NCBI GenBank assembly: GCA_000719695.1
Contig: JOHN01000075.1
Coordinates: forward strand, 1-33,693
DNA: 33,693 nt
Origin: Streptomyces sp. NRRL F-6131
Lineage (GTDB): Bacteria; Actinomycetota; Actinomycetes; Streptomycetales; Streptomycetaceae
Direction: 5' to 3'
The translations under genes and the position numbers were made by a program. Below, piece by piece: positions 11,982 through 22,846 of this stretch; positions within the stretch are counted from its first letter, which is position 1; every line of letters starts with the position of its first letter. Under the pieces are notes generated by a model. It saw only the letters and a program-made list of their open reading frames with translations, made no database searches and was not told where the DNA came from.

Positions 11982-12012
11982 CGGGCCGGCTGCTCGGTGA
12001 GCAGCCGGCCCG
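11982..12012 (-). promoter_or_regulatory. Strong hairpin in the rpoB-rpoC intergenic RNA
   Basis: A perfect 14-bp inverted repeat (11982-11995 / 11999-12012) with a 3-base loop lies just beyond the rpoB stop. It is followed on the RNA by C-rich sequence, not U, so it looks less like a terminator than a processing, stability or partial-attenuation element between the two subunit genes. Confidence 0.55.
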
Positions 12013-12019
12013 GCCTCCG

Positions 12020-15496
<3,477 letters not shown>

Positions 15497-15703
15497 GAGG
15501 GGGGTCCTTCCGAGGGCTCGGAGCTCACTACGCGCGTACCGGCCGGGCCTTCACGGGTTTGGTACCGCCTCCCGCCACTGGCCTCTGCCGAGGTCGAAAC
15601 CCCAGGTCAGAGCCGCTTTGCGGAGGTGGTGCCAGACCCCTTCGGGGCAACGCAAACTCCGGGCGACGAGTCACGGAGCAGCTAACAGGCAGCGCAAAGG
15701 GAC

Positions 15704-15732
15704 AGTGTAGCCAAAGGCGACACTGCTGTCCA
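15704..15732 (-). promoter_or_regulatory. Likely rpoBC promoter
   Basis: On the minus strand TGGACA (15727-15732) and TACACT (15704-15709) are separated by exactly 17 bases, a good match to the major vegetative sigma consensus. It would start transcription near 15697, about 200 bases before the rpoB start. Confidence 0.7.
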
Positions 15733-15737
15733 GCTCT

Positions 15738-15754
15738 GATTCGGAGACCGAATC
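15738..15754. promoter_or_regulatory. 7-3-7 palindrome just upstream of the rpoB -35 box
   Basis: GATTCGG-AGA-CCGAATC is a perfect inverted repeat ending five bases upstream of the predicted -35 element. Its position would suit an activator or repressor operator. No known regulator is matched. Confidence 0.4.
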
Positions 15755-16281
15755 GGAGACTCCTCCCGGTAGCCGTCGGGCGCGAACGCCCGCCGGGTAC
15801 TGCTTCGGCCCGGACTCACCCGGGCCCACGACTCACGTGGAGTCACTTCCCGCCGGAGCCACCGGTTATGCATCCGGCGGCCGACCAACCGGGGCGGACT
15901 CGCGCCTCGAGAATCGCGCGCCCTGCCGGGTTCGTCAAGGGCCCGCCTCCGGTGCGGGCCTCGACCCGTTCATCGCTCCGGAGCACCCCGGCGTTACAGA
16001 AGCCGTGGTCGGGGCCGCAGCCGGTGACAGCGATCACCATACCCGTCCGCACCGACAGTGCCGAGTGCGCGATCGGCCACACCGGTGTGTCCGGCCCCCC
16101 GGCCCGCCCGGCGCCCGGGCCGGGACCGGTCCGCAGCCCGCCCGTGGCCGGTCCGGAGCCGGTCGGGGGCCGGCCCGGAGCCGATCCGCCGACCGCCCGG
16201 AACCCGTCCGCGGCCCGGGCGGGTCCGGACGGGTCAAGGCGGCGGGTCAGGGCGGGTCCGGGCGGGTCCGGGAACGCAAAA

Positions 16282-16319
16282 GGCCGGGCCGACCACCCGC
16301 AAGGGTGATCGGCCCGGCC
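16282..16319 (-). terminator. rplJL operon terminator
   Basis: A 17-bp stem with one G:U pair and a 4-base loop is followed on the minus strand by TTTT. It starts 28 bases beyond the rplL stop. A textbook intrinsic terminator. Confidence 0.92.
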
Positions 16320-16346
16320 CGCAGCCCCCTCAGAGGGGGCCGGAAG

Positions 16347-16730
16347 TCACTTGACGGTGACCTTGGCGCCGGCGCCCTCGAGGGCAGCCTTGGCCTTCTC
16401 GGCAACGTCCTTGGCAACCTTCTCCAGGACCTTGGCACCAGCGGTGTCAACGAGGTCCTTGGCCTCCTTCAGGCCGAGGGAGGTCAGGGTGCGCACCTCC
16501 TTGATGACCTGGATCTTCTTGTCGCCGGCGCCGTCGAGGATGACGTCGAACTCGTCCTGCTCCTCGACAGCGGCCTCGCCGCCACCGGGGCCGGCGACGA
16601 CGACAGCGGCGGCCGGGGCGGCAGCGGTGACGTCGAACTTCTCCTCGAAGGCCTTCACGAACGCGGCCAGCTCGATGAGGGTGAGCTCCTCGAACTGCGC
16701 GAGCAGCTCGTCCTGGGACAGCTTCGCCAT
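16347..16730 (-). CDS. rplL: 50S ribosomal protein L7/L12
   Basis: A 127-residue L7/L12 stalk protein. The N-terminal dimerisation helices (about 1-35, [18 protein letters not shown]) anchor it to L10. The Ala/Gly hinge (36-55) is followed by the factor-binding C-terminal domain with [20 protein letters not shown]. It recruits translation factors to the ribosome. ATG at 16730 with GGAAGGAC upstream; 90 bases separate it from rplJ, with which it is presumably co-transcribed and co-regulated through the L10 leader. Confidence 0.99.
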   Translation of the reverse strand: MAKLSQDELLAQFEELTLIELAAFVKAFEEKFDVTAAAPAAAVVVAGPGGGEAAVEEQDEFDVILDGAGDKKIQVIKEVRTLTSLGLKEAKDLVDTAGAKVLEKVAKDVAEKAKAALEGAGAKVTVK

Positions 16731-16820
16731 GATTGGCGTCCTTCCACTAAATCGGCAGGTGGTGCCGGATGTACGGATTGGCGGGCGTACGGGCCCGCAG
16801 CGAGGCAGGGCCTCGGCCGA

Positions 16821-17384
16821 TCACTCGGCCGCGGTCTCCTCGGCGGCGGGAGCCGGCGTACCGGCACCGCCCTGCTCGACCTTCTCCCGAAGCGCCTCGA
16901 CCGTGCGGACGAGCTTCGAGGGCAGGGCCTGGAAGAGCGCGGCAGTCTGCGACTGCTTGGCCTTCATGGCACCGGCCAGCTTGGCGAGCAGCACCTCGCG
17001 GGACTCGAGGTCCGCGAGCTTCTTGATCTCGTCGGCGGTCAGCGCCTTACCGTCAAGGACACCGCCCTTGATGACGAGAGCGGGGTTCTCCTTGGCGAAG
17101 TCACGCAGAGCCTTCGCCGACTCCACCGGGTCACCGGTGACGAAGGCGACAGCCGTCGGACCGGTGAACTGGTCGTCGAGCTCAGTGATCCCGACCTCGT
17201 TGGCCGCGATCTTGGTCAGCGTGTTCTTCACCACGGCGTACTGGGCGTTGTCACCCAGCGAGCGACGCAGGGTCTTGACCTGCTTCACCGTCAGACCGCG
17301 GTACTCGGTCAGCACCGCAGCGTTCGAACCACGGAACAGCTCCGTGATCTCGGCGACGGCAGCAGCCTTGTCGGGCCTAGCCAT
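16821..17384 (-). CDS. rplJ: 50S ribosomal protein L10
   Basis: A 187-residue L10, the base of the ribosomal stalk. The N-terminal rRNA-binding globular domain (1-135, beginning [17 protein letters not shown]) is followed by the C-terminal helix that carries L7/L12 dimers and an Ala/Glu-rich tail. ATG at 17384 with AAGGAGG nine bases upstream. A leader of about 280 bases contains an L10-binding domain and a hairpin attenuator, so L10 with L7/L12 probably represses its own message. Confidence 0.99.
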   Translation of the reverse strand: MARPDKAAAVAEITELFRGSNAAVLTEYRGLTVKQVKTLRRSLGDNAQYAVVKNTLTKIAANEVGITELDDQFTGPTAVAFVTGDPVESAKALRDFAKENPALVIKGGVLDGKALTADEIKKLADLESREVLLAKLAGAMKAKQSQTAALFQALPSKLVRTVEALREKVEQGGAGTPAPAAEETAAE

Positions 17385-17490
17385 AGGCTTACGCCTCCTT
17401 CCGTGATGTCGAAGTCAGGCCGACCGCAAGAGTCGACCATTCGAGCCTCGAACCACCGGACGGAGGAAAGCCCCTGCGGAAAAGCAGATG

Positions 17491-17517
17491 AGCCCCGGTG
17501 CGCAGGCGCACGGGGCT
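17491..17517 (-). terminator. Attenuator-like hairpin in the rplJ leader
   Basis: AGCCCCG...CGGGGCT with an inner TGCG/CGCA extension and one bulged base folds into a strong hairpin. It is followed on the RNA by a small CTGC-TTTTCC-GCAG hairpin (about 17474-17487). The pair sits between the L10-binding domain and the rplJ start, suiting premature termination or occlusion when L10 is in excess. Confidence 0.45.
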
Positions 17518-17567
17518 CGGTACGAACTCGACGGGTCCACGTGCGGGGCACGCGACCCGGAGGTCAA

Positions 17568-17668
17568 AGCTCCAAACAATCCTGCGCGGGCTGCCCGCGC
17601 ACGAGGCGCGGATCCTTCGGTCACGTACTCCCTGACGGGCGCACCGCGACAACCAGCGGTCTTTGGCT
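17568..17668 (-). ncRNA. L10 leader (autoregulatory L10-L7/L12 binding domain)
   Basis: On the minus strand the predicted transcript starts with GCCAAAGACCGCTGG (17653-17667), similar to the conserved CGAAGAC...GGUG element of bacterial L10 leaders. Its CCAAA (17662-17666) can pair with TTTGG (17572-17576), closing the domain. A CCCGCGCAGGA arm lies just before the closing strand, as in other leaders. The mapped -10 box puts the 5' end almost exactly at this motif. L10 bound to L7/L12 should bind here and repress rplJL. A covariance-model hit would settle it. Confidence 0.65.
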
Positions 17669-17674
17669 TCCGCC

Positions 17675-17704
17675 ACAGTAGCCGGACGCCCGCGTCCGGG
17701 GCAA
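17675..17704 (-). promoter_or_regulatory. Likely rplJL promoter with a palindromic spacer
   Basis: TTGCCC (17699-17704) and TACTGT (17675-17680) on the minus strand are 18 bases apart. The 18-base spacer is itself almost exactly an inverted repeat, CCGGACG-CCCG-CGTCCGG (17682-17699). Transcription would begin near 17668, at the L10 leader. Confidence 0.6.
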
Positions 17705-17731
17705 ATCGCCCCCGGCGGGGCCGCCGCCGAA

Positions 17732-17767
17732 GGCCCGGCGGGCCCGGCGGGACCGGCGGGACCGGCA
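17732..17767. repeat. Four tandem 9-bp units
   Basis: Units GGCCCGGCG, GGCCCGGCG, GGACCGGCG and GGACCGGCA follow one another and end three bases before the lipoprotein stop codon. The array lies between the lipoprotein gene and the rplJ promoter; no function is evident. Confidence 0.75.
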
Positions 17768-17770
17768 GAG

Positions 17771-18649
17771 TCAGCGGGCCAGCGGGGAGACGGTGCGGGT
17801 ACCGGTGTCCACGGTGTCCGACTCGGCCGGGGCCTGGGCCGAGAGCGGGCCGCCGGGCTCGGTGTAGAGCACCGAGTCGTCCAGCCGGCCGGTGTCACCC
17901 GTCCCGGTCCGCTGCAGCCGGACCAGCTGGTCCTTGTCGTTCAGCCAGAGGTCCAGGGTGAGGGAGGTCGCGCCGCCGCCCGCCAGCGCCGTCCGCAGGC
18001 CCTCCCGGCGGGCCGGGGTCAGCTGGGTCTGCGCCGCCGCGTAACGGGCCGCGTCGGTGGTCACCCGGTAGTGCTCGACCCCGGAGTCCTCGAACCGCTC
18101 CTCGCCCACGTACTGGGCGCCGATCCCGTCGGCGGTCGCGGCGGCCAGCACCACCACGGGACTGAGCAGGTCGATCAGCCCGGCGTACGGGATCTCCCGG
18201 TGGCCGTCCGGGCCGGGCGCCCCGGTGAACCGCTCCCAGTGCCGACCGCCGAGCCTGGCCGCCGTGGCGGCGTCGCCGCCCTCGTAGGCGACGGTGTCCA
18301 CCACGATCAGCTGCTCGGCCGCGGCCGGGGTGGAGCGTTTGACCTGGAGCGCGGTCTTCGGCTGCCAGAACAGCGGCCCGGTGCCCGCGTCCGAGCCCAG
18401 CCGGTAGCTCACCTTGGCCCGGCGGGCGGTCTGCATGGCCAGCTGGGCCGAGAGCAGCACCCCGTGCGGCGAGCGGTCGGTCGGCTTGGCCGGCCAGGTC
18501 GGGGAGGAGCTGCCGGCCGTCGGCGTCGGGGCGCCGGACGTGCTCGGCGAGGCACCCGGCGCCGGGCCGTCCGCCCCGCCGCACCCGCTCAGGCCGCCCG
18601 CCAGCACCGCGACGGCCACCACCGCCGCCAGCCGCTGCCGCACCGCCAT
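17771..18649 (-). CDS. Putative lipoprotein A of the rplA-rplJ interval
   Basis: A 292-residue predicted lipoprotein. The ATG at 18649 has GGGGAGG five bases upstream. The signal peptide is typical: Arg4 and Arg6, a hydrophobic core, and lipobox LSGC with Cys23. A Ser/Thr/Pro/Gly linker (25-50) precedes a mixed alpha/beta body containing an LDLWLNDKDQLVRLQ strand pair near 250, the kind of edge-strand repeat seen in LolA/LppX/LprG-like lipid-binding folds. That fold is a suggestion from pattern, not an alignment. It looks paralogous to the next lipoprotein gene (compare YDFWVAPGDRLLRVR there). In S. coelicolor, as I remember, the same interval holds two hypothetical lipoprotein genes, so this is a conserved arrangement. 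Function unknown. Confidence 0.85.
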   Translation of the reverse strand: MAVRQRLAAVVAVAVLAGGLSGCGGADGPAPGASPSTSGAPTPTAGSSSPTWPAKPTDRSPHGVLLSAQLAMQTARRAKVSYRLGSDAGTGPLFWQPKTALQVKRSTPAAAEQLIVVDTVAYEGGDAATAARLGGRHWERFTGAPGPDGHREIPYAGLIDLLSPVVVLAAATADGIGAQYVGEERFEDSGVEHYRVTTDAARYAAAQTQLTPARREGLRTALAGGGATSLTLDLWLNDKDQLVRLQRTGTGDTGRLDDSVLYTEPGGPLSAQAPAESDTVDTGTRTVSPLAR

Positions 18650-18794
18650 CCAGGCCTCCCCGTCGGTTCCGTCCTCGCCGGACGCCCACCCGGGTCGGCC
18701 CGTCCACTTCCCGACCACCTTGCCATCCGGCCTCCCGTCCCCCGGTGGCACCCCCCGCCACTCGGCCGCACGGTCCGCACCCCCGGCCGCGGGC

Positions 18795-19706
18795 TCAGCC
18801 CGCGCGGGTCGGCCCCGCACTCGGGCCGGTGCTCGGCGCGACGGCGGGCCCGGCCGACGGCCCGGCGGTCGTCCCCGCAGTCGGCCCCGCAGTCGGCCCC
18901 GCGGCGGACTCGTCGGTCGGACCGTCGGTGGCCCCCTCGGCCGGCTCGGCGCCCTCGGCGATGTCCGTGGTGGTCACCACGGCACCGGACGCACCCCGGA
19001 CGGTGGAGCGCACCCGCAGCAGCCGGTCCCCCGGGGCGACCCAGAAGTCGTACTCGACGGTGCCGACGCCGCGCCGCGCGTAGTAGTCGAGCATCTCGTT
19101 CAGCCGGGCGGGGCTCAGCCCCTCCTCGGCGCCGAAGTAGTCGGCGACCGGCGCGGCCCCCCGGTAGTGCGCGACCGTCCCGCCGTTCAGCTCCTCGCCG
19201 CCCAGCGGGGTGAGCTTGCCGGCCAGCGCCATCGTGCGCGCCGACCCGCCGGGGTTGCTGAGCAGGCCGGTGATCCAGCCGCCCGCCCACCCGGTCTGAC
19301 CCCCGGGGACGGCGCGCGGGTCCAGGGACTCGGCCCGGTCCCGGCCGGCGGTCCGGGGCGCCGCGCCCGCGTACCCGAGGTCCAGGACGCCGTCCCGGCC
19401 GCGCAGCCGTCCGGTGCCCAGCTCGTCGGTGACGGTCAGCTCGGCCGCGTCGTGGGCGCCCCAGGTCACCGTGCCGCTCGCGCTGCGCCGCCCCGCCGGA
19501 CCCTCCTCGACCGTCTGGACGCGCGCCCCGCCGGCGTCGTCCAGCCGCTGGGAGGCGGACAGCAGCACCTGCCGGGGCGGGCGGACGGTGGGCCGGTCGC
19601 TGATCGGGGTGCGGTCGCCGGAGACGGCCAGCACACTGCACGCGGTGAGGCCTGCGGCGAGCAGCAGCAGGGCCGCCCCCTTGGCGGCGGGGCGAAGGGC
19701 GGGCAC
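18795..19706 (-). CDS. Putative lipoprotein B of the rplA-rplJ interval
   Basis: A 303-residue predicted lipoprotein. The GTG at 19706 has GGAG six bases upstream and leads into a signal peptide with Lys9 and lipobox LTAC (Cys23). Longer in-frame starts reach back towards rplA without any domain and were rejected. The body contains beta-rich segments (SGTVTWGAHDAAELTV, GTVEYDFWVAPGDRLLRVRS) similar in layout to lipoprotein A 145 bases downstream, suggesting an old duplication. The last 35 residues are a Gly/Pro/Ala/Thr/Ser tetrapeptide repeat, probably a flexible tail. It follows the rplA terminator, so it presumably has its own promoter. Function unknown; a lipid or cell-wall carrier is possible. 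Confidence 0.84.
   Translation of the reverse strand: MPALRPAAKGAALLLLAAGLTACSVLAVSGDRTPISDRPTVRPPRQVLLSASQRLDDAGGARVQTVEEGPAGRRSASGTVTWGAHDAAELTVTDELGTGRLRGRDGVLDLGYAGAAPRTAGRDRAESLDPRAVPGGQTGWAGGWITGLLSNPGGSARTMALAGKLTPLGGEELNGGTVAHYRGAAPVADYFGAEEGLSPARLNEMLDYYARRGVGTVEYDFWVAPGDRLLRVRSTVRGASGAVVTTTDIAEGAEPAEGATDGPTDESAAGPTAGPTAGTTAGPSAGPAVAPSTGPSAGPTRAG
18807..18902. repeat. 12-bp in-frame repeat at the 3' end of lipoprotein B
   Basis: About eight degenerate 12-base units encode AGPT/AGPS/AGPA-type tetrapeptides just before the stop. In-frame length variation between strains would be tolerated. Confidence 0.75.
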
Positions 19707-19828
19707 GACACACTCCGGCGGTCGGACGGCGGCGGGCCCCCTGGCCGGGGGCGCGCGGACGGACCGGCCGAGCGTACGACGGACCGTGCGGCGGTACCCC
19801 CCACCGGGGGTATCGATCGGGAAACGAC

Positions 19829-19868
19829 GGCGGGCCCGCACCCCCGGCGAAGGGGGTACGGGCCCGCC
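19829..19868 (-). terminator. rplKA terminator
   Basis: A 10-bp outer stem (GGCGGGCCCG/CGGGCCCGCC) with an inner CCCCC/GGGGG stem lies 20 bases past the rplA stop. It isolates the ribosomal operon from the lipoprotein genes. Confidence 0.85.
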
Positions 19869-19887
19869 GTACGGACGTCGACTGCGA

Positions 19888-20610
19888 TCAGACCGCGGCC
19901 GGGTCCTCCTCGACGAGGAGGTTGCGGGTGCGGTTCGGGTCCACCAGGACGCCCGGGCCCATGGTGGTCGAGAACGCGGTCTTCTTGATGTAGCGGCCCT
20001 TGGCGGCGGACGGCTTGGCGCGGAGCACCTCGTCCAGCGCGGCGGCGTAGTTCTCGACCAGCTGCTCGTCGGTGAAGGAGGCCTTACCGATGATGAAGTG
20101 CAGGTTCGAGTGCTTGTCGACGCGGAACTCGATCTTGCCGCCCTTGATGTCGTTGACAGCCTTGGCGACATCCGGGGTGACGGTGCCGGTCTTCGGGTTC
20201 GGCATCAGACCACGGGGGCCGAGCACGCGGCCGAGGCGGCCGACCTTGCCCATGAGGTCCGGGGTGGCGACGACGGCGTCGAAGTCCAGCTTGCCCTTCG
20301 CGACCTCGTCGATCAGCTCGTCGGCACCGACGATGTCGGCGCCCGCAGCACGCGCGGCCTCGGCACGCTCGCCGGTCGCGAAGACCAGGACCCGAGCGGT
20401 CTTACCGGTGCCGTGCGGGAGGATCACGGTGCTGCGGACCATCTGGTCGGCCTTGCGCGGGTCGACACCCAGACGCATGGCGACCTCGACGGTGCCGTCG
20501 AACTTGGTGGTGCTGGTCGCCTTGGCGAGGCGGACGGCCTCGAGGGGGGCGTAAAGGCGCTCGCGGTCGACCTGGGCGTCCGCGGCCTTCAGAGCCTTGC
20601 TGCGCTTCAC
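19888..20610 (-). CDS. rplA: 50S ribosomal protein L1
   Basis: A 240-residue L1, the mobile stalk protein that binds 23S rRNA near the exit site and usually represses its own operon. The family core [17 protein letters not shown] is present, with [16 protein letters not shown] downstream. GTG start at 20610 with AGGAG five bases upstream. It lies 80 bases after rplK and is followed by a strong terminator. Confidence 0.99.
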   Translation of the reverse strand: MKRSKALKAADAQVDRERLYAPLEAVRLAKATSTTKFDGTVEVAMRLGVDPRKADQMVRSTVILPHGTGKTARVLVFATGERAEAARAAGADIVGADELIDEVAKGKLDFDAVVATPDLMGKVGRLGRVLGPRGLMPNPKTGTVTPDVAKAVNDIKGGKIEFRVDKHSNLHFIIGKASFTDEQLVENYAAALDEVLRAKPSAAKGRYIKKTAFSTTMGPGVLVDPNRTRNLLVEEDPAAV

Positions 20611-20690
20611 TGCTGCTCCTGAATGGTGATGGGAGTTGTGGTGTTCAGCGGGCCTGCGCGGGCCCTACCACGTGGACGAGAAGGGGGGAA

Positions 20691-21125
20691 TCAGCCCTCG
20701 ACGGTGATGCCCATCGACCGGGCGGTGCCGGCGATGATCTTCGCGGCGGCCTCCAGGTCGTTGGCGTTCAGGTCGGGCATCTTCGTGGTGGCGATCTCGC
20801 GGACCTGGGCGCCGGTGAGCTTGGCGACCTTGGTCTTGTGCGGCTCGCTGGAGCCCTTCTCGATGCCGGCGGCCTTCAGGATGAGGCGCGCGGCCGGCGG
20901 CGTCTTCGTGATGAAGGTGAAGGAACGGTCCTCGTAGACCGTGATCTCCACCGGCACGATCATGCCGCGCTGCGACTCGGTCGCAGCGTTGTAGGCCTTG
21001 CAGAACTCCATGATGTTGACGCCGTGCTGGCCCAGCGCGGGGCCGACCGGCGGAGCCGGGTTGGCCGCACCGGCGTTGATCTGGAGCTTGATAAGCCCCG
21101 TGACCTTCTTCTTCTTGGGAGGCAT
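20691..21125 (-). CDS. rplK: 50S ribosomal protein L11
   Basis: A 144-residue L11. It starts [15 protein letters not shown] (ATG at 21125, with GGAG upstream) and shows the proline-rich [16 protein letters not shown] segment, whose prolines contact thiopeptide antibiotics, and an intact C-terminal rRNA-binding domain. L11 is also needed for RelA activation in the stringent response. A longer in-frame start at 21200 would fall at the predicted transcription start and was rejected. First gene of the rplK-rplA operon. Confidence 0.99.
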
Positions 21126-21158
21126 GTCTCTCCGGGTCCTTCCGAGAGGTGATTGCTG

Positions 21159-21200
21159 GTGTGTGCGGAACCGGGGCGACTCCCGGCCGCCAGCACACAC
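21159..21200 (-). promoter_or_regulatory. Structured rplK leader, possible L1 binding site
   Basis: The start of the predicted rplK transcript can fold: GTGTGTGC (21159-21166) pairs with GCACACAC (21193-21200), enclosing a CCGGG/CCCGG stem (21171-21175 / 21182-21186). L1 represses rplKA in other bacteria through such a leader structure. Whether this one mimics the rRNA site is not shown. Confidence 0.4.
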
Positions 21201-21208
21201 ATCGGACC

Positions 21209-21237
21209 AGGCTAACGCCTCGGCGTCGCTGGACCAA
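21209..21237 (-). promoter_or_regulatory. Likely rplKA promoter
   Basis: TTGGTC (21232-21237) and TAGCCT (21209-21214) on the minus strand are 17 bases apart. The -35 box overlaps the T-run of the nusG terminator, so the two elements are fused. Transcription would start near 21202. Confidence 0.6.
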
Positions 21238-21239
21238 AA

Positions 21240-21278
21240 CGGATTCGGGGCGGGGCCGACGGCCCCGCCCCGAATCCG
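21240..21278 (-). terminator. secE-nusG terminator
   Basis: A perfect 18-bp stem with a 3-base loop is followed by TTTT on the minus strand, 14 bases after the nusG stop. Very strong intrinsic terminator. Confidence 0.95.
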
Positions 21279-21291
21279 AAGACGGTGGGAA

Positions 21292-22197
21292 CTAGTTCTT
21301 CTGGATCTGGTCGAAGGAGAGCTCGACCGGGGTCTCCCGGCCGAAGATCTCGACCAGGCCCTTGACCTTCTTCGAGTCGGGGTTGATCTCGTTGATGGTC
21401 GCCTGGAGGGTCGCGAACGGACCGTCGGTGACGGTGACCGAGTCGCCGACCTCGAAGTCCAGGACCTGGATCTCGCTCGGCTTGATCGGCGAGGGCTTGC
21501 CGGCCTCCTTGGCCGCCTGGCGCTCGACGTCGGGGGCGAGCATCTTGACGACCTCGTCCAGGGTCAGCGGGTACGGGTCGTAGGCGTTGCCCACGAAGCC
21601 GGTGACGCCGGGGGTGTTGCGGACGACGCCCCAGGACTCCGGGGTGAGGTCCATGCGCACCAGGACGTAGCCGGGGAGCTTGTTCTGGCGGATGGTCTTG
21701 CGGTCGCCGTTCTTGATCTGGACGACCTCCTCCTGCGGCACCTCGGCCTGGAAGATGTACTCCTCGACGTTGAGGGAGACCGCGCGCTGCTCCAGGTTCT
21801 GCTTCACCCGGTTCTCGTAGCCGGCGTAGGTGTGGATCACGTACCACTCGCCCGGCATGAACCGCAGGTCCTCGCGGAACTTGGCGACCGGGTCGACCTC
21901 GACGGCCTCCTCGGCCTCGGTCTCCTCGGTCTCCTCCTCGAGGGTCTCCTCGTCGGTGGCCTCCCCGCCGGACTCGTCGTCGAGCTCCTCGTCGGCCTCC
22001 AGGTGCAGCTCGACCTCGGCCGGCTCCCCGGCCTCGGCCTCGTCGTGGGCCTCGACCTCGTCCTCGTCCGAGTCGACCGCGTCCACGATCTGCTGCTCGT
22101 CGGACTCGACGGCGTCAGCCTGCTCGGCCGCGTCCTCGGCGGCGACATCCGCCTCGCGGACGGTCTCGTCGGCGTCGTACAGGGGGGACTCAGACAC
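21292..22197 (-). CDS. nusG: Transcription elongation/termination factor NusG
   Basis: A 301-residue NusG. Residues 1-103 are a highly acidic, low-complexity extension (runs such as [20 protein letters not shown]) absent from E. coli NusG but usual in streptomycetes. The NGN domain (about 115-225) has [20 protein letters not shown] and LPGYVLVRM; the KOW domain (about 245-300) has [19 protein letters not shown]. It binds the clamp of RNA polymerase and modulates pausing and Rho. GTG start at 22197; the Shine-Dalgarno is weak (AGGAAAG). A hairpin sits between secE and nusG. Confidence 0.97.
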   Translation of the reverse strand: MSESPLYDADETVREADVAAEDAAEQADAVESDEQQIVDAVDSDEDEVEAHDEAEAGEPAEVELHLEADEELDDESGGEATDEETLEEETEETEAEEAVEVDPVAKFREDLRFMPGEWYVIHTYAGYENRVKQNLEQRAVSLNVEEYIFQAEVPQEEVVQIKNGDRKTIRQNKLPGYVLVRMDLTPESWGVVRNTPGVTGFVGNAYDPYPLTLDEVVKMLAPDVERQAAKEAGKPSPIKPSEIQVLDFEVGDSVTVTDGPFATLQATINEINPDSKKVKGLVEIFGRETPVELSFDQIQKN

Positions 22198-22348
22198 GGT
22201 GGCTGCTTCTTTCCTGGAGATGGTGAAGGTGGCGCGCTCCGCGACGGCCCGGCTCCGCTCCGCTCACACGGTCGCCGGAAGTTCGCCTCGAAGACTTCAA
22301 CAGTACCGAGTCAACGGTAGCGGCCTCGTACCTCCGACGCAGACAGCT

Positions 22349-22377
22349 CGACCCGGGCCGAGGACCGGCCCGGGTCG
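22349..22377 (-). terminator. Hairpin between secE and nusG
   Basis: A perfect 12-bp stem with a 5-base loop lies about 30 bases past the secE stop, without a T-run. It could be a partial terminator or processing site, allowing unequal SecE and NusG expression. Confidence 0.5.
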
Positions 22378-22407
22378 GGAGGTGGAATTCAAGGCGGAAC
22401 GGCTTGG

Positions 22408-22746
22408 TCAGCCGAAGATCCAGAGGGCCGCCTTGGAGAAGCCGTAGTCGAGGCCCGACACGAAGGCCATCACGATCACGACGAACACGACGACGACGGT
22501 GGTGTAGCTCACCAGCTGGTTGCGGCTCGGCCAGACGACCTTGCGCAGCTCGGCGATGATCTGCCGGTAGAACAGCGCGAGTCGGGCGAAGACGCCCTTC
22601 TTGGCCCGCTTGCCGGACTTCTTCTCGCCAGAGCGCTTGCGACGCGACTGCGACTCGCCCTCGGCGGACGTGGTCTCGGCAGCGCCGTCGGTCCCCTCGG
22701 GGTTGCCGCTCTCAGGCGTTGCGGTGGAGCCCGTGGTCTCCGTCAC
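22408..22746 (-). CDS. secE: Preprotein translocase subunit SecE
   Basis: A 112-residue single-span SecE, the clamp subunit of the SecYEG channel. An unstructured acidic/Ser-rich N-terminus and a Lys/Arg-rich segment (about 36-50) precede the amphipathic helix and the conserved FYRQIIAELRKVVWPSRNQL, then one transmembrane helix (about 80-100). GTG start at 22746 with GAGG four bases upstream. First protein gene of the secE-nusG pair, downstream of tRNA-Trp. Confidence 0.98.
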   Translation of the reverse strand: MTETTGSTATPESGNPEGTDGAAETTSAEGESQSRRKRSGEKKSGKRAKKGVFARLALFYRQIIAELRKVVWPSRNQLVSYTTVVVVFVVIVMAFVSGLDYGFSKAALWIFG

Positions 22747-22846
22747 TCGTCCTCACCTGAATCCGGGTCCTGCCGAGCGTCGACTGCGTACCCGGTGAGG
22801 CACGAGCGGCCGGCTAGCGGTGCTGATCGGTGCCTTCTCCGCATCA

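Larger units (their letters stand above)
15497..16346. other. 850-base intergenic region between rplL and rpoB
   Basis: No coding frame here is convincing. From right to left it holds the rplL terminator (16282-16319), a low-complexity GC stretch with repeated GGGCGGGTCCGG-like words (about 16074-16265), an 8-bp inverted repeat CCGCCGGA/TCCGGCGG (15850-15857 / 15873-15880), the candidate rpoB promoter with an adjacent palindrome (15704-15754), and a roughly 200-base rpoB leader. The leader can form hairpins around 15615-15660, including a TTTGCG/CGCAAA pair enclosing a CCCC-TTCG-GGGG loop. The length suggests separate control of rpoBC from rplJL. Confidence 0.6.

Noticed and set aside
15682..16082. 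Small open frames in the rplL-rpoB gap
   Set aside because: No ribosome sites, no recognisable motifs, and one runs through the predicted rpoB promoter.
16074..16265. Repeated GGTCCGG/GGGCGGGTCC words as a possible repeat array or origin
   Set aside because: Irregular spacing and composition explained by local GC bias; no DnaA-box-like or CRISPR-like regularity.
22297..22330. TTGACT on the minus strand as a nusG promoter -35
   Set aside because: No acceptable -10 sequence occurs 16-19 bases downstream.
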